A DNA stretch of 64,000 bases, from the NCBI GenBank assembly GCA_951217055.1, contig OX578284.1, forward strand, positions 18,610,187-18,674,186, written 5' to 3'. Below, piece by piece: positions 34,877 through 44,760 of this stretch. Source of the DNA: Gerris lacustris (lineage: Eukaryota; Arthropoda; Insecta; Hemiptera; Gerridae). Numbering within the stretch: the first letter of the stretch is position 1; every line of letters starts with the position of its first letter. The translations under genes were made by a program, and so were the position numbers. The notes beneath the pieces were generated by a model. It had not been told where the DNA came from, did no database searches, and saw only the letters and a list, made by a program, of their open reading frames with translations.

Positions 34877-35654
34877 AGAAAAGTACTCTATATTCTTTCT
34901 AATACTTTTTAAAATCTATACACCTTTGGAACTCTAAACGGGTTGGAAATCTGTACACCTATGAACTCTATACACCTTGGAACTCTACACATCTTTAAAT
35001 TTTATTCACCTTGACCTCTATACACCTTTCTTAGAACTCTGTATACCTTGGAGCTCTATAGATCTATGAACTCTACATACCTTCCTCAGAATTCTGTACA
35101 CGTTGGAACTCAATAGATGACTAAACACACATACACATACACTTGGAACTCTACACACTTGGAACTCTGAACAACTTGGAAATCTGACTGAACTCTGTAC
35201 ACCTTGGAACTCTATACAGCTTGGAACTCTAAACACTTTGGAAATCTAGACATCTTTGAATTCTATTCACTTTGACCTCTATTCACCTTCCTTGAAACTC
35301 TACACACTTGGAACTCTGAACACCTTGGAAATCTATACATCTTCGAAATCTACACACATTGGACTCTAAACACCTTTGAAATCTAGACACCTCTGCACTC
35401 TATATACCATGGAACTCTATACATCTTTGCACTTTATAGACTTAAGAACTCTAAACATCTTAGAAATCTGTACACCAGTAGCGTACACAGAAAATTTTTT
35501 CGGGGGGGGCCCAACCTACTTTAACTAATATGCGGGTTTAGCATACCCCATAATTTATTATAATTGTAATTTCTCCCCCTTTTCAACACTCTAATTTCAA
35601 TTTCTAACCTCATATTTAATTAAATTAAAATCCTATGAGGTAACACCTCACTAT

Positions 35655-36100
35655 GTGATGTGATCGTTCTAAAGAACGATACGTCTCCGATTCTAATAAT
35701 TCCAAGACAGAAATCTGTTCCAGTTATCAGACATTTTTGATCCCGCGTTTCTGGCTGTTAGTCTGTCTCTCGCTAAATCATTGCGAAATTCTTAAAAACT
35801 ACTCTTTCGATTTAAATGAAATTCGGATGGCAGTTAATTAGCATATAAAAAGTCCATTGTTGGTCCTATATAAGGTCCAATCTTTTGTCCCATTTCCCTC
35901 CACCACATTTCTCCACCTGCCACCATTTCTCTTCCACATGTGCACACACATACATTTATTTACACCTTATCTTCAAAAATATTCATCTGATTTTATAAAA
36001 CTTATCTGATAGAAGCACACAGATTCATTTTAACTGTCTGCGCTGTTTAAATTTTGGTAAATTGATATTGATACTTTAAATCATGTAAAAATCAAACCAA
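35655..36100 (-). repeat. Family A repeat, reverse, inside hAT element
   Basis: It contains GTTCTAAAGAACGAT (inner hairpin), AATTCCAAGACAGAAATCTG and TCTGTCTCTCGC; the outer GGAAGC hairpin is missing. It faces the forward copy at 36130. Confidence 0.65.
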
Positions 36101-36129
36101 TTTTGACTAATTTAAAAAAGGAGGGAAAA

Positions 36130-36596
36130 TTGAGTAAATTTTACACGAATAAAGTATCAATATAGCAATATTTTAAGAGCGGAGACGGTTGAAATTATTC
36201 TTGGGTTATCTGTGGGCTACTTTAAACAAACCATTAAAATTTCATAAAAATCAGATGAGAACTTTTGAAGATATAGGTGTAAATAAATGTATGTCTGTGC
36301 GAATGTGGAAGAGAAATAAATAGGTGCAGAAGATTGAAACTTATACGGGATCAGCAATGTTATAACCTGGCTAATTATGACCTACCATCAAAATTTCAAT
36401 AAAATTGGACGAATAGCTTTTAAGATATGTTGGTTCGCAAAAATTGAAGGACAGGCGGACACGGGACCCAAACTGTACCCTGATGTTGAACAGATTTCTG
36501 TCTTGGAATTTTTGAAATCGGAGACATAAAAATTGTTCGTTCTTTAGAACTGTCACACATCTTCCGTTTCCTTTGGTAAGCCCGGAAGCAAAACGT
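36130..36596 (+). repeat. Family A repeat, forward, inside hAT element
   Basis: It has GCGGAGACGGTTGAAATTAT, ACTTTTGAAGATATAGGTGT, ATATGTTGGTTCGCAAAAA and TTCTGTCTTGGAATTTTTGA, then the end hairpin region CTTCCGTTTCCTTTGGTAAG. Confidence 0.75.
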
Positions 36597-37019
36597 GATC
36601 CATATTGCAAAAGCAAACGTGGATTAGGAGCACATACGAATTTCAAATTTTTATCTAGAAGAGAATTCTTCTCTAAGAAAATTAAATACCTATTGCAAAA
36701 CTGCAAAACAAAAGAATCATTCGCTCATTCGCTGGGTAATTACATGGGACATTTAACATCAAATGTTTTCTGAACGCTTTTTGAGTTTTTAGATTTAAAT
36801 TTACTATTGCTATGTAATATGAATCAGTTTTTTCACAAAATGATAAACCGATTTATTTATATTGCCTCTGTTTTCCCACTACATGTCGACGAACACTAGT
36901 CCGACCTGAGTCAGCAAGAGGGGAATGCCGCATAGCAAAAGGACCCACGTAGTGTTCTACACACAATCCTGGTCCAAAACAAAAATTTGCTACTGAAATC
37001 CACAACCATCATTTTCCCG

Positions 37020-37960
37020 TTTAAGCCAGTCTAGTGTGCATATTTTAATTCAATTAATTTAATTCCATCGGCAAAAGTTCGAGTTGACTCGGGCCTCATT
37101 TAATTTAATGTGCTTAACACCTAGGCCAAGCCGGCAATCGGGTCTATATATTGAACGCATCCCAATTTATTTTGATGCATAATTTCCATCGACAAAATCG
37201 GGCCAACTAGCAATCAGGCCGATTCATTGTACTCATCCTAATCAATTCAATGCACTTAATTCTATAGCAAAAAATCCGGGCCTAGCTGTCAATCAGAGCA
37301 ATCTATTTTTACGAATCCAAATTCAATTCATTGCATTAGGATTCGTAATGAATTGAAGCTGTCCTATAATGCAACCTATGCTATTGAACTGGACTAAAAC
37401 CACAAAAAAATCATTGAATTCAATAGGCGAAAAATTGGGCCCAGCCGAAATCGGGTCGATCAAGTTTAATGTTTTTAGTTCCACTGGGAAAAATCAAGGT
37501 CTAGTCGGCAAATGAGCCGATTTATTTCATGCATCCTAATTTAATTCAACGAATCTAATTCCATCAGCAAAAATCTCGGTCCAGCCAAAATCGGGCCGCT
37601 ATAGTGTTTAATAGTTTTAGTTTCATCGACAAAAATCCGGGCCCAGCCGACAGTCGGGCCGGTATAATGTTTAATAAATTTAATTCCTTCTGCAAAATCC
37701 GGGCCCAGCCGACAGTCGGGCCGGTATAGTGTTTAATAAATTTAATTCCATCGGCAAAATCCGGGCCCAGCCGACAGTCGGGCCGGTATAGTGTTTAATA
37801 AATTCAATTCCATCGGTAAAATCCGGGCCCAGCCGACAGTCGGGCCGGTATAGTGTTTAATAAATTTAATTCAATCGGCAAAATCCGGGCCCAGCCGACA
37901 ATCGGGCCGGTATAGTGTTGAATGAATTTAATTCTATCGGCAAATCCGGGCCGAGCTTAT
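37020..37960 (+). repeat. 60-62-bp satellite inside hAT element
   Basis: The unit is TTTAATTCCATCGGCAAAAT, CCGGGCCCAGCCGACAGTCG, then GGCCGGTATAGTGTTTAATA. Five copies between about 37620 and 37960 are nearly identical; copies to the left are increasingly diverged. It is much richer in GC than its surroundings. Confidence 0.9.
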
Positions 37961-38644
37961 TTGGGGTGATTAAGTGTATACACACCATAAGATAATACTT
38001 TATTAATTCCTTTTATTGGAAAATATTTACAGCCAATTCGAATGCATCTGTCATTACTGTGTTTTTTTGGTTTTAAGTGTATGGCGGGTCTTAGGTATGT
38101 AATCATTTCGGGGGGGGCCAGGGCCCCTTGGGCCCCCCCCCCCTGTGTACGCCACTGCTGTACACATTGGTTTGTATCAACGTATAACTTTCTTTTCTTT
38201 GTTGACAAAAATATTTCAAAGATGAGGAATACAGAATGACGTCTCTTCACAAAACTTTGTGAACTCTTAACAAAGCCGCATTTTAATTGTCATTATATTC
38301 ACAGTGCCTGTTGCAGCGAGTATATAAATGTGAAGAAGAGTGATATTAAATCTGACTGACATTTAAACCTTAACTCTTCACTGAGTTTTTTTTCTTTCAC
38401 ATTTCTAAACCTGTCGTCACCGCATTGAAGAGGAAGAGATCCACTTAAAAATTGATTTGGTTGTAGTAAAGAAACTTTTTAGTGTAATTATGTTTTTTTA
38501 TTTATTTTTAATCAACCTCCCTTTTTTTATTTATTAGTAATCAACCTTCCTTTAAGTGAACTTGTCGTATATGATAATCCAGAGGTTATCTATCTCATCA
38601 TGCTAATTTTAAGTAACTTTTTATTTTATAATCTATTACTCTTT

Positions 38645-39140
38645 ATTCTCAAGATCAAAGGCATCACCAGGCTCTCTAAGGGAAAACACTGATTAAATAA
38701 AAATGGCATATTAAAAAGAACAAAAAAGCTATCACCATAGATTTTTCGATCAATATAAGAAACTAACTTCAACATTTTAAGGTTCTGGTTTAATTAGTTC
38801 CGGAAATAAAGTAATAAAGTCTATTAGCATAGAAATGGCTAACATCACAATTTAAACATGGCAGATTGAAAAAAAACAACTTTAAATATCACTTTAGGCT
38901 CTCTAAATTCTGATAAAATAAAGAGGAAACTCTGATTAAATAAAAATGGCAGATTAAAAAAATAAAACCTATCACCAAAGTTTTTTCTGTCTATAAAAGA
39001 AGCTAACTAATAATTTCAAGGTTCTAGTTTAATTAGTTCCGGAGATAAGTCACGACGTATATTATGCCAATATAAATGGCATAATATAAAAAATGGCTAC
39101 CAACATAAATCAAGATTTCAGATTGAAAACAGATTCTATA
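38645..39140 (+). repeat. About 245-bp direct duplication
   Basis: Two consecutive copies share CTCTGATTAAATAAAAATGG, TAATTAGTTCCGGA(A/G)ATAA, CTATCACCA and AATGGCTA. They lie in the 9.7-kb intron. Confidence 0.75.
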
Positions 39141-39279
39141 ACTAGAACTTAAGGGGCTAAGATGAAATTAGCTACAAAATGATATGGTCATTGAATCAGC
39201 GATTTTTGAGAAATAATAATGAGTCTGTTAGTACTATTTGGATTTTATATAGATATAGATAATTGTTAGGTATACTTAC

Positions 39280-39424
39280 GACAATGACAGAGAAGAGTAT
39301 TTTAGATTTGAGATCTGCAGAGTCATTGAGTTGAGGTAACGTGTCTAAAGATGCGAGGGCCTCTGCCCTGCCTTGTGAGTACAGATTGGAGTAACAACGA
39401 ACCAACCTAGGACCACTTAGCTCT
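39280..39424 (-). CDS. SPATA18-like: Mieap-like protein, exon starting the C-terminal domain
   Basis: Acceptor CTGTTACAG right of 39424 and donor GTC|GTAAGT left of 39280. The exon is 145 nt: its first base completes the AA left by the exon at 56398 (giving Lys), then 48 codons. The peptide runs ELSGPRLVRCYSNLYSQGRA, LASLDTLPQL, then DLKSKILFSVIV. The basic-hydrophobic start followed by YSxxYSQxRxxAxxxL is the entry of the Mieap C-terminal domain. The intron upstream is 16,973 bp and contains the whole LTR retrotransposon, the 53.7-kb hammerhead palindrome and several minisatellites. Confidence 0.9.
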
Positions 39425-39429
39425 CTGTA

Positions 39430-40280
39430 ACAGGTAAACATAAACATTACAGTTTATATTAAAATAAATAAAAGTTTTACATAATATAGTTTTATAATAG
39501 TCTAGGAGATAGCGTGCAAAAAAGTGTGTGGCTAGCATCAAGCTAGAATTTTGTGTATAAGTAAATCTTTTGGTGCCTTTTACGAATATTTGGTCTAAGT
39601 TCTGCGGGACAATAGCATTTGAAAAAAACAAACCGGTGGAGAGCGGCCATATCCCACCCTTTTTAGTGGACAATGTAATTTTCATGATACTGAGTACGAA
39701 CTTAGTTAGTAGACCAATAATCAAGTTGGTAGTTTGTGACTTAATAGGTGAGTTAGTCAAATATTACTCCAAATCAAAGAGTTCAATTGTAAGAGTTTAG
39801 ATCCGGATACACTCAAAAACCAAGTGGAGTTACTGTCTGTTTTATTGCTGTCTTTTTTACTTTCTCATATAAAGAGTAAGTATTGTGATTGCACGAAAAA
39901 TCAGTTTTGAGATATTGATGGATTTACATGGTTTGAGGTCCCCTGAGTCAAAACAATTGGATTAACTGTCGTCTATTGTCTGTGAACACACAAGCAACCT
40001 AAACCACCAGACATGTTTTGATTAAATATGGCATACATGTTCAGAAAATCATACTATGAGGTGAAATCGAGAATTGAATTTTAGCTTTACATTTTGGGCA
40101 CCACCATCCGAAAAATTAGAAAAAACTGGAATGTAGTTCATTCCATGAATATAATGTAGTTCATTTAATTATGAATCCATATATATAATTCGTTTTCTCC
40201 CGGGAAAAATATATTTTCCGAAATATTGATAAAAATAAATAGGATTTTTAATGAAACAAATGTTGAACACTTCTTAAATT
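39430..40280. other. Intron, nothing recognised
   Basis: Intron sequence. Overlapping open stretches on both strands between 39407 and 39800 have no recognisable domain. Confidence 0.4.
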
Positions 40281-40285
40281 CGTTT

Positions 40286-40790
40286 AAAAATAGGCTGTCA
40301 ATTGTTGGGGCACATAGCTTCCTCGCATCTTATCACATACTTTATTGATTTTATACTTTTACAAGTAATAATTGTTTAATTTGTTTAATTGTTTCCCCCG
40401 TTTTTTTAATTTGTCCAAATTATTTTGATTTTTTACATAAATGAAAGTAGCAATTAAGCAAAAGTTAAAGAGCGCAAACGGTTGAAATTAATCTGGGGTT
40501 ATTTGCGGGTTACTATCGATAAACTAGAAAAGTTTTTTTACAAATCAGATAAGGACTTTTGAAGCTATAGGTTTAAATAAATGTATGTTTGTGCGCATAT
40601 GGAAAAGTAAGAAATGAGCGAAGAAGGTTGGGACTTTTATGGGACCAAAAATAAGCTAATTATGACCTTCAATACGAATTTCAATAAAATCAGATGTGTA
40701 GTAAATTAGTAAATTAAGATTTGTTGGTTCGCAAAAATTGAGCAACAGACCAATAAACAGACAGACAAACAGTCAATTATATTTTCAGTT
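40286..40790 (+). repeat. Family A repeat, right end truncated
   Basis: It starts AATAGGCTGTCAATTG, then CACATAGCTTCCTCGCATCT, AGAGCGCAAACGGTTGAAAT and TTGGTTCGCAAAAATTGAGC, and stops in the GACAGACAAACAG tract before the terminal hairpin. Confidence 0.8.
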
Positions 40791-40794
40791 ATGT

Positions 40795-41440
40795 AGTTAG
40801 TTAAATTTGGCTGCGTGGACTAATTGCTAATTTCGATCAAATAGTTCGTCCTATCATCTACTCCAAGGACCTACTGCAACTAGTTTGAATTTGACAGTTA
40901 ATTACAGTTACTTAACAATATTTATTTGATTTAATAATTTTACATCAAACTGTTTAGAAAGATAAGAAAATAACTGTAAGAGAAAATCTTCTTGGGCTCT
41001 AGGGATGATCATTAAAAAAATACTTTTTAAAAATAATATAAATTGTGCAAATTTTCGCCCATACCTTGGCATTATTAGGCCTTTTTCTCAGTAATAAGAG
41101 TGGTATTCATTTCAAATCACCTATTTACATAAAACAGGTGAGTAAAATTATTCTACAATCATTAAACTGTTACTCTAAAAAAAATAAATTAACTAAAAAT
41201 AATTTCTTTACTTAAAAATAAATCGAAAACTCCTCATTCGACAATCTTTATACAAATTATCATTATTAAAGTAACATTAAAATTTCTGTAATAATTGAAG
41301 ACAAAAGAACCAATATCCTAATATCATCTTATCACCTGTCATTTTATAACTTAAAATTAGATATTTTTTTATTTAATATATTTCTTTAAATTATTAAATA
41401 ATTTAAAAAGAAAATATTTAAACTATACACCCTTGTAATT
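40795..41440. other. Intron, nothing recognised
   Basis: AT-rich intron sequence. Confidence 0.4.
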
Positions 41441-41500
41441 CAATCAAAGCGGTTTAAGATGGCTAGAAGGTGTAATGACGAATAAAACTCAAATTTTCAT

Positions 41501-41539
41501 AGGAGACGTTTCGACCCTGTTAAGGTCATCCTCAGTCCT
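41501..41539 (-). ncRNA. Hammerhead ribozyme, left arm
   Basis: It has the same sequence as the right-arm ribozyme, on the minus strand: stem I AGGA/UCCU, CUGAGGA (complement of 41529-41535), stem II GACCU/GGGUC, then GAA-ACGU-C (complement of 41505-41512). All core residues are conserved, with one extra U between CUGAGGA and stem II. Confidence 0.7.
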
Positions 41540-41682
41540 TTAATTACTGTAACATATAATTTATTTTCACAATTTGATCTTACTTATTCCACTTTATCTA
41601 CAAATCTAAAACTAACTTTACATAATTTTAAACATTTAGTTAAGATAAAATTTCTCAACCTATTATATGTTACAGTAATTAA

Positions 41683-41721
41683 AGGACTGAGGATGACCTT
41701 AACAGGGTCGAAACGTCTCCT
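41683..41721 (+). ncRNA. Hammerhead ribozyme, right arm
   Basis: Stem I 5' strand AGGA (41683-41686), core CUGAGGA (41687-41693), one extra U, stem II GACCU/GGGUC with loop UAACA (41695-41709), GAA (41710-41712), ACGU (41713-41716), C at 41717 as the expected cleavage nucleotide, then UCCU (41718-41721) closing stem I. ACGU cannot fold alone but pairs with a second copy, so activity would be expected as a dimer. Confidence 0.72.
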
Positions 41722-41784
41722 ATGAAAATTTGAGTTTTATTCGTCATTACACCTTCTAGCCATCTTAAACCGCTTTGATTAGAT

Positions 41785-42355
41785 ATTTTATAATTTATTT
41801 TAAAAGGAAACTAAAGTAGAAAAAGCCAATACGTTATTTCCTTTCAAAAACTGTAAGTACAATCTAATTTTCAATAATGTTGAAAGGAAAAAAATAAAAA
41901 GTTTTTAGTGCTAAGTGAACAATGTGCATTCAACTTAAATATGAAAATAGTTTAAATTGTGTTAAACTTTGTTGTTTTATTTTTATTTATTATTATTTTT
42001 TTTTTTTCTTAGCAGTTTTATTCTTTATTCTTAACTTTAAAGTTAGTAAAAAATCTTTCAGATAATAAGTTTAACGGGAAAAAACTTGTTCTTGAATAAA
42101 GTTAAAGTAGTTATTAAAATTACATTTTGTTCTAAAAATTTCACTATGAAATAAAATAAATCACATCAATGCACGAAGCCTTCTTGAACTATTCAATCAC
42201 AGAATTTAATTTGTGGTAGATAGTTTACTCTTGGAACACGATGTTTATATTCTTTATATTATGTGGTACATTAGAAACTTTTAAATTTAAATTTATAAGA
42301 TGATTAAGAGAACAAGTTGAGTTGATGGAGATCAATAGAATAATGATAAACGGGC
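41785..42355. other. Intron, nothing recognised
   Basis: AT-rich intron sequence. Confidence 0.4.
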
Positions 42356-42480
42356 CTCTCCACAAAATAAATGTTTATTTCACATAATTAGTTTTCAGCC
42401 TCCCGGCCATCATCAGTGCCAACAATAAGAAATAAATATAACTACATAAGTACTATATAAAAAAACAAGCAGTATATGTA
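42355..42480 (-). mobile_element. Single arm of a hammerhead-bearing repeat
   Basis: It contains TCTCCACAAAATAAA, TTTTCAGCCTCCCGGCCATC and CATCAGTGCC, collinear with one arm of the palindromes at 12.7 and 61.6 kb. There is no inverted partner nearby. Confidence 0.55.
42388..42420 (-). ncRNA. Hammerhead-like core, single arm
   Basis: On the minus strand CUGAUGA (complement of 42410-42416), U, stem II GGCC/GGCU with loop GGGA, then GAAAACUAAUU. Stem II has a G-U pair at its base. No convincing stem I or cleavage site was found, so it may be decayed. Confidence 0.4.
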
Positions 42481-42504
42481 TAATAAAAATTCCGAAAAGT
42501 TATA

Positions 42505-43066
42505 AAAATAGACTGCCAATTGGTGTGGCACATAGCTCGCATGCTATCACATACTTTTTGATTTTATGCTTTTACAATCCATTATTGTCTAATTTGTTTA
42601 ATTGTTTCCCCTGTTTTTTTAATCTGTCAAAATTGTTTTGATTTTTTACTTGAATTAAAGTATCAAAAGTTAAAGAGCGCAGACGGTTTAAAGTAATCTG
42701 GGGCTATCTGCGGGCTACTTTCGATATACTATAAAAGTTTCATACAAATCAAATAAGTACTTTTGAAGCTATAGGTGTAAATTAATGTATGTTTGTGCGC
42801 ATGTGGAAGAGAAACAAATGAGCGTAGAAACTTATATGGGACCAACAATGGGCTACTCATGACCTAACACCAAAATGTCATTAAAATTGGACGTGTAGTT
42901 TTTAAGATACGTTGGTTCGCAAAAACTGAACGACAGACCGACCGACAGACAGACAAAAATGATCCCTGCTGTCTGAAACGGATTTTTGAAATCGGATACC
43001 TAAAAATGTTTTCGTTCTTCAGAACGATCACATAGCTTCCGTTACCTTCGGTAAGCTCGGAAGCAA
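42505..43066 (+). repeat. Family A repeat, best complete copy
   Basis: It runs from AATAGACTGCCAATTGGTGT and GGCACATAGCTCGCAT through AAAGAGCGCAGACGGTT, GGCTATCTGCGGGCTACTTT, TGTATGTTTGTGCGCATGTG, ACGTTGGTTCGCAAAAACTG and the GACCGACCGACAGACAGAC tract, to an inner GTTCTTCAGAAC hairpin and the end hairpin GCTTCCGTTACC/GGTAAGCTCGGAAGC. CACATAGCTTCC occurs near both ends of the family. No coding frame. Confidence 0.85.
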
Positions 43067-43216
43067 AAAATAAAATTAGAGGTGATAATAGAAATAATGA
43101 GCAAATATTAACTTAGGGGAAATTAAATAAATAGAATGGAATAATACGTTTAAACAAAAGTGACAAGATAAATAAAATTAAAATTAATTAATCAATTAAT
43201 GAAATGGAATAAAAAT

Positions 43217-43324
43217 TGTAATAACTTGGGTTTATTATAACATTTGATTCAACAATGAATATTATTTTATAGAAATATTTTACAAGTAAACATCATTTCA
43301 ATGTCAATGTGTCATGTCCTGACA
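43217..43324 (-). repeat. 3' LTR of the Mag-like element (108 bp)
   Basis: In element sense it starts TGTCAGGACATGACAC and ends AAGTTATTACA. Compared with the other LTR it has an extra GTGTC (in plus-strand sense) near 43311 and two substitutions. Confidence 0.93.
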
Positions 43325-44760
43325 CTCCTCCCCCTCTTCGACGAAGCTGGTCTGCATGCCGATGAACTTCTTTTGAACCTTCTTTTATAATGTAATGTGC
43401 CTTCCCTAGCTTTTTCTGTACATTACCTTCAGTCCATTTATCTGTGTTTTTTCCTCTTGTCCACACTTCTTCTCCTTCCTTAAACGCTTTCAACCTAGTC
43501 CCAGTATCATAAAATGTCTTTTGTTTGCACAAAGCTGTCTCTACCTGTCGACTTACATCTGGTTTTAGTAAAGTAAATTTAGTCTTGATGTGTCTTCCAA
43601 ACATAGCTTCAGCTGGTGTCCGACCCGTTGTCTTGTGAGGTGTAACTCTGTATGTAAATAACATTTTATTCAGCCGACTGCTAGAATCTCCACTTCCTGC
43701 TGATGCTGCATACCTTTTTTTAAATGTCTGGACCGCTCTTTCAGCTAGGCCATTAGTTTGTGGATGAGGCGCACTTTTAATGTGTATTATATTGTTGTGG
43801 ATGCAAAATTCTTTAAACATATCAGAAGTAAACTGTCTGCCGTTATCCGAAACAATTATTTTGGGCAACCTAAACCTACCAAAGATGTCCTCTAAAATAC
43901 TGATAGTGCGAGCCGTAGTAATAGTATTTGTGGGGTAAATTTCTAACCATTTTGTTGTTGCGTCAACTAACACGAACCAATATTTCCCTTCGAATGGTCC
44001 CGCGTAATCAACATGTACCCGAGTCCATGGTTCCGCAGGGACAGACCACGAACACAATGGAATTTCCGGATCCCTAGCCCTGTTTGTTTGGCATGCCTTA
44101 CACAACTTAACGTAATTATCTATTTCTGAGTCAATCCCAGACCACCATGCATTCATCCTTGCAAATGACCGCATAGCTGACACTCCTGGGTGCCCTTCAT
44201 GTAACATTTTAAGAACTTGCCTTTGTAAACCTTTGGGAATTACAATTCTACCTTTCCATAGTACCATATTCTCTTCAAATGAAAGTTCGTCTCTTTTGTC
44301 ATAAAACACTGTCACATCCCCAGAGCACTGTTTCTTTTCTGGCCACCCACGTTCTAGGTATCCTATTATTTTAAGTAATGTTGTGTCTTTTAAAGTTTCC
44401 TTTTGTAACTGTTTTCTAGTTAAGCCTAAATCATCTGTTTTCATTCTTACTAATCTTACACCGAAATCTGTAACTGTTTTCTTTTCCTTGTTTACCGATA
44501 CTGGTAACCGCGAAAGCATATCTGCTACCCCAATTTCATTTCCTTTAATATATTCTATCTCATATTCATATGCACTTAAATTAATGGCCCATCTAGTAAC
44601 GCGATTAGATGTCACCTTCGGTAGTTCTGCATTTTGACCAAATAAATGAATTAGTGGCTTATGATCAGTGCGAAGAATAAATTTCCTCCCATAAAGGTAT
44701 TGCTGAAATTTATTAACGGCATAAACCAGTCCTAATGCTTCCCTATCTATGACAGAATAC
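43293..44760 (-). pseudogene. Mag-like Pol: RNase H end and integrase
   Basis: This frame starts where the upstream Pol frame breaks at the T8 run (44761-44768) and continues to the stop at 43293. It opens with the RNase H part around FILRTDHKPLIHLF. Then come the integrase His-His-Cys-Cys zinc finger (LHEGHPG ... CKAC), the catalytic core with VDYAGPF, IVSDNGRQFTS and a Glu in PQTNGLAERA, and a basic tail with RRRGGG. All three DDE residues are visible, and the integrase frame is open from end to end. It would cut and join retroelement DNA into the genome. It can no longer be made as part of Pol unless the frameshift is bypassed. Confidence 0.85.
43325..43339 (-). other. Polypurine tract
   Basis: GAAGAGGGGGAGGAG in element sense, directly before the 3' LTR start TGTCAGG; this is the plus-strand DNA primer site. 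Confidence 0.85.

Larger units (their letters stand above)
33870..35467 (+). repeat. 17-18-bp minisatellite on (C)TTGGAACTCTATACAC
   Basis: Dozens of diverged units of the type CTTGGAACTCTATACAC / CTTTGAAATCTAGACAT, interrupted by the Harbinger MITE at 34177-34824 and cut at its right end by the hAT element, which duplicated CTGTACAC from a repeat unit. The last fragment of the array resumes after 38157. Confidence 0.85.
35476..38157. mobile_element. hAT-type non-autonomous element, 2.7 kb
   Basis: Ends CAGTAGCGTACACAG and (reversed) CAGTGGCGTACACAGGGGGG; CTGTACAC stands outside both ends (35468-35475, 38158-38165). An 8-bp duplication with CAGTGGCG-type ends is typical of hAT elements. G- and C-runs follow both ends. 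The inside is a patchwork: two family A copies in opposite orientation (35655-36100 and 36130-36596) and a 60-62-bp satellite (37020-37960). No transposase frame was recognised, so it depends on another element. Confidence 0.85.
41442..41780. mobile_element. Palindromic Penelope-type repeat with intact-looking hammerheads
   Basis: Arms of about 117 bp (41442-41557 and 41665-41780) are nearly perfect inverted copies, beginning AATCAAAGCGGTTTAAGATG. Each arm holds one hammerhead core (next entries), both reading outward. The unique centre is about 107 bp. Hammerheads in terminal repeats of Penelope-like elements are established knowledge; no Penelope RT or GIY-YIG sequence remains here. Confidence 0.75.
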
